Shown: one piece after another, positions 61,228 through 64,000 of the stretch | Layout: every line of letters starts with the position of its first letter | Position numbering within the stretch: the stretch's first letter is position 1 | DNA from: Epiperipatus broadwayi | Taxonomy: Eukaryota; Onychophora; Udeonychophora; Euonychophora; Peripatidae | Assembly (NCBI GenBank): GCA_028023455.1 | Contig: JAQFVV010012424.1 | Location: forward strand, 850,001 to 914,000 | DNA length: 64,000 nucleotides | Reading direction: 5' to 3' | Notes under the pieces: model-generated | What the model was told of the DNA's origin: nothing | The model's input: the letters and a program-made list of their open reading frames with translations, nothing else | The model's database searches: none | Made by a program: the position numbers and the translations under genes

Positions 61228-61516
61228 GCAGAATATAGCAAGGCTTTTAACATTTGACAGAATGGAAAAAGGAAGCACACATTCAAAACGGAACTAGTCG
61301 TTAATTTAAAATTATATAAGAAAAAATTATTGTGTCGTAAATAGAGCAATATACAATGATCAGTGATTAATAATTCAGATCAGATAAACGTGTATTATAA
61401 TATAGTTAGTTTTTGATTTGGAACATTTTATTTATATAGTGTATTGGAGTCAGTTTATTAATTACTTCTGTACATATGCTTATCAAATATAGTGTTTTTA
61501 TATGAACTAATTTTTA

Positions 61517-61580
61517 AGAGTTTATAGTATAGTGATTAAAGCATCTTGTGTTATTACAAGTTGGGTTTAATTTGGGCTAA
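61517..61580 (+). repeat. tRNA-derived SINE head
   Basis: TATAGTATAGTGATTAAAGC fits box A, a CTTGT/ACAAG stem follows, and GGGTTTAATTTGGG fits box B. No body or tail was identified. Confidence 0.5.
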
Positions 61581-62080
61581 ATGAAGTTGCAAAATGTTTT
61601 CAACTTTCAAACAAGCTTAGATAGCCTATAGCTAGATATTCACTTACAGATTGGAAAATGATTATATAATTATTCTTTGCTAAAAGATAAAGCAAAAAAA
61701 AAAAAAAATCAGAAATCATCTCTATCTGCCATTTAACTAATCTTAAAAATATTATTTTTCCTTCACTCTTTTGGGATGACTGCTATAGAGATCTTTGCCT
61801 TGTAATGACCTTTTAAAAGGCTGTTTGATCTATCTTTATTGTTTATATATATGAGATGTTTATTTTTATGTTATTATTATTCTGACTATCAGAATTGCTT
61901 GTCAATGTTTAGTAATATCTCTGTTATTTTTTTTTCACATATGGGAAAAATCTAAAACAATATTTTACATCTTTAATCTAAGAAAATATTCATGTCAACA
62001 CATACAGACATAAACACTCTCACACACAATAATCTCATTTGTATTGATATATTGTTTTTACTTTTTATATTTCATACAAG

Positions 62081-62247
62081 GACTTTTTTTTGGAGTTCAG
62101 CAAGATTTCTCCTTGTGTTCTTTCAAGGTCAAGTTTACAACTTATTTATTTACCACAAAATAATCGCATCTTTGGGGCTCAGCCAATGGTAGAAGTATTG
62201 AGGGATGCGGCTAGAAATTTTATTTGTCCTCCTGCTCTTGCACCAAA
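62081..62247 (+). CDS. NAA35: NAA35 exon i, last visible exon
   Basis: A 167 nt exon beginning [20 protein letters not shown], then LIYLPQNNRIFGAQPMVEVL and RDAARNFICPPALAPK plus two bases. Human has [20 protein letters not shown] and [20 protein letters not shown] here. The acceptor is CATACAAG|GAC and the donor is CCAAA|GTAAGT. It exits in phase 2, so the gene continues past the window; no further exon was recognised in the last 1.75 kb. The longer ORF in the overlapping frame (from 61992) is a shadow. Confidence 0.94.
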
Positions 62248-62674
62248 GTAAGTGAAAATATATTTTGGTTTAATTAAAGATGAATAGTTATATTTTCAAA
62301 ATCACCTTGTTTTTTTTTAAGACTCATCATTATAAAACATTGAATGTTCTTTAAAAATGCATTAAAAATTACTATTTTTTAAAGATGATAAATATAATTA
62401 ATTGATATAATTTATTTACTATTTAAATATATTTTATAGTTTTATTTAAAATTTCAGTTTTAAATTAAGTATGTGTAACTTTTTTTTTCAAATAATGTGA
62501 AAACATAAAAGTCAATGTTGAAATCTGTTTTTGGTTCTTCAAAATATATCCATATTGTGAATTTTTGAATTAATCAAATTTAACATACTTTTAATTGTAG
62601 TTTATTAATGCGTTTTTGTAAATTTTTAAAAAAAAACTATTATGAATCAGAGTATTGAAGTACTTTCTACTATG

Positions 62675-62930
62675 CTGATTCATCATTATCATTTTCAACT
62701 GTTATCAGTTTTTTGCAGAATGAAAGTTTCTTCACGATTAATCAATTTTCTTCAATCTCTAGCTTCTTCATCACAGTCCACCAAGAAACCTTATGTATTC
62801 TTTCATCTTACATCTGGTCTTTTTCTTGGCCTTTTACAATCTCTTGGGATTCAGTGTGAAACTTCAACAATCCATCTATTATCATTTATTCTAACAATAT
62901 TTCTAACCCACTGTACTAATTATGAAATAT
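62675..62930 (-). mobile_element. RTE 3' fragment in the intron after NAA35 exon i
   Basis: Inverted copy of the RTE end: CATCATTATC tail, AATTTTCTTCAATCTCTAGC, ACATCTGGTCTTTTTCTTGG, TTTTACAATCTCTTGGGATT and CAATCCATCTATTATC. The plus-strand ORF 62642-62974 is an antisense shadow. Confidence 0.7.
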
Positions 62931-63222
62931 TAGATAGTATATGTAACGGCCAACTTCTGAATTGTAAACTATGATTGTTCCTGTGATGTTTGTAATGTAA
63001 TTATATAAAATTCAATAGTTGGCTATTATATATATATAACCATTTAGTATTTTATTTAAAACAGAAAGTTTATTTACAAAATATATATACGTTTTTAATA
63101 TTGTAAAACAGATTTATGTTCTAAGTGATTTACAGTTCATATATAGATGTCAGTTTGTGATTGAATGATACTTCTGGATTTATTTACTTCTTGTGTGATC
63201 ATGACTGGAGTTTATAAAATAC

Positions 63223-63250
63223 AGTAGGACCCCTGTGTCATGTCTTGTCA
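63223..63250 (+). repeat. Possible pogo/Tigger-like terminal repeat
   Basis: CAGTAGGACCCCTGTGTCATG resembles Tigger-type ends in general form. No inverted partner was confirmed. Confidence 0.2.
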
Positions 63251-63350
63251 TGGATAATAAATTTCACAGTTAGTAATTAATTATATATATATATTTAATA
63301 CATATATAGTATAGACATTTTTAACATGTATACACTACTTAAAATTATAC

Positions 63351-63730
63351 ACATTAAGATATCAGTAAAGATAATTAATAAAAAAGTAAACATATTATAG
63401 TTAGCAATTTTATATTTAATAAAGATAATACTGTACAATGAAAAGATATTGCCATTCTCTTTTTTTTTAAAAAAGACAAAATTATATCTCAGACAAAGTA
63501 TAATTACAGTATCTGAAACTAAATAACTTAACTGGATTTATATACATTAAGATATCAGTAAAAAATAATTAATAATAAAGTAAACATATTATAGTTAGCA
63601 ATTTTATATTTAATAAAGATAATACTGTACAGTGAAAAGATATTGACTTTCTCTTTTTTTTAAAAAAGACAAAATTATATCTCAGACAAAGTATACTTAC
63701 AGTATCTGAAACTAAATAACTTAACTGGAT
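63351..63730 (+). repeat. Tandem duplication, 193 bp unit, two copies
   Basis: Copy 1 63351-63543 and copy 2 63544-63730, starting ACATTAAGATATCAGTAAA and ending ACTTAACTGGAT. Nearly identical. The minus-strand 100-codon ORF across them is not supported. Confidence 0.9.
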
Positions 63731-63844
63731 CTCTTCAAGTAACTTTATACAATACAAATATTTAAAAAATTTCTGTCGCGGAGCAATTGCACTTTGAACC
63801 TTTGCAAAATACAGATTTGTGAAATTATAGTTATAGAAGATTAT

Positions 63845-64000
63845 TGTAATCATCATTTTCATAATTTTCAACCATTATTGATTCACTGCATGATGGTCTT
63901 TACTAGTTTAATCCAGTTTATTTGATCTCTAGCTTCTCTTCTCCACATCATCCTAGCGTACTTCTTTATTTCATTGATCCTTTTCTCATGGGGTCTCATT
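63845..64000 (-). mobile_element. RTE 3' fragment, cut by the window end
   Basis: Matches the same RTE end (CATCATTTTCA, TTGATTCACTGCATGATGG, TTGATCTCTAGCTTCT, CTCCACATCATCCTAGCGTA, ATGGGGTCTC). It probably continues past 64000. Confidence 0.7.

Larger units (their letters stand above)
10668..62247 (+). other. NAA35: NAA35 (NatC auxiliary subunit) gene, internal part, nine exons
   Basis: NAA35 (yeast Mak10) is the auxiliary subunit of NatC, the cytosolic ribosome-associated complex that acetylates protein N-termini beginning Met plus a hydrophobic residue; NAA30 is the catalytic partner. Nine exons on this strand join in matching phase (junction phases 2,0,0,0,0,0,1,0, then an open phase 2 at the end) into about 369 codons. 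Recalled human NAA35 aligns nearly without gaps, with blocks such as [61 protein letters not shown] and SPCVLSRS. Donors and acceptors are GT..AG. The visible part starts about 45 residues into the human protein and stops near its middle. The 5' exon with the ATG and the 3' half are missing from what I can read. Introns range from about 1 to 14 kb and are filled with transposons. Protein identity is firm; symbol use follows the vertebrate name. Confidence 0.95.

Noticed and set aside
62642-62974. 110-codon plus-strand ORF
   Set aside because: Antisense reading of an RTE 3' fragment.
1-64000. CRISPR arrays, operons, bacterial promoters or attachment sites
   Set aside because: The DNA is eukaryotic with spliced genes; no regularly spaced short repeats with unique spacers were seen.

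Overview
The window is metazoan nuclear DNA, very AT-rich by eye. It has spliced exons with GT..AG boundaries, kilobase-scale introns, and many layers of transposons (RTE-type and other LINEs, a Penelope-like element, hAT and foldback MITEs, tRNA-derived SINE heads). The repeat mix and the diverged NAA35 protein suggest an invertebrate, for example an arthropod or lophotrochozoan. I cannot place it further from the sequence alone.

One host gene spans most of the window on the + strand: NAA35 (MAK10 homologue), the auxiliary subunit of the NatC N-terminal acetyltransferase. Nine coding exons were read (10668-10701, 15049-15163, 16840-16914, 17942-18220, 26306-26356, 31267-31350, 45274-45394, 51138-51319, 62081-62247). 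They join in consistent phase into about 369 codons, roughly the N-terminal half of the protein (human NAA35 is about 725 residues). The first coding exon(s), the start codon and the C-terminal half are not visible, so the gene runs off the 3' end and its 5' end is upstream or unrecognised.

Layout. 1-10667: AT-rich sequence with a 1.26 kb direct duplication around a decayed retroelement, a 397 bp hAT MITE and a tRNA-Gly-like element. 10702-15048: intron with a decayed LINE. 15164-17941: short introns, including a 233 bp tandem duplication. 18221-26305: intron with a foldback element, an inverted-repeat-bounded locus of higher GC with tandem repeats and a minus-strand ORF (19877-21736), a possible terminal exon of an unidentified minus-strand gene (22279-22509), and an RTE copy split by another foldback element. 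26357-31266: composite foldback element and an 868 bp hAT element. 31351-45273: a 119 bp-arm hairpin MITE, a head-to-head Penelope-like element pair, an RTE 3' end, another foldback copy and a second copy of the 400 bp hAT MITE. 45395-62080: tandem repeats, RTE tail, hairpin MITE, foldback copy and an internally deleted LINE carrying a 93 bp foldback copy. 62248-64000: two RTE 3' fragments and a tandem duplication.

The most notable unexplained system is a dispersed family, seen in at least six copies (93-889 bp). Copies share two unlike ends (one reads about ATCACATGATCACC, the other about GAGTTTTGCCTGTT), often have internally palindromic bodies, and are flanked by direct target duplications of 11-15 bp. 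That variable length is not typical of cut-and-paste transposons and points to target-primed insertion. One copy sits inside the LINE at 58-61 kb, and an apparent 3' tail of that LINE sits inside another copy.
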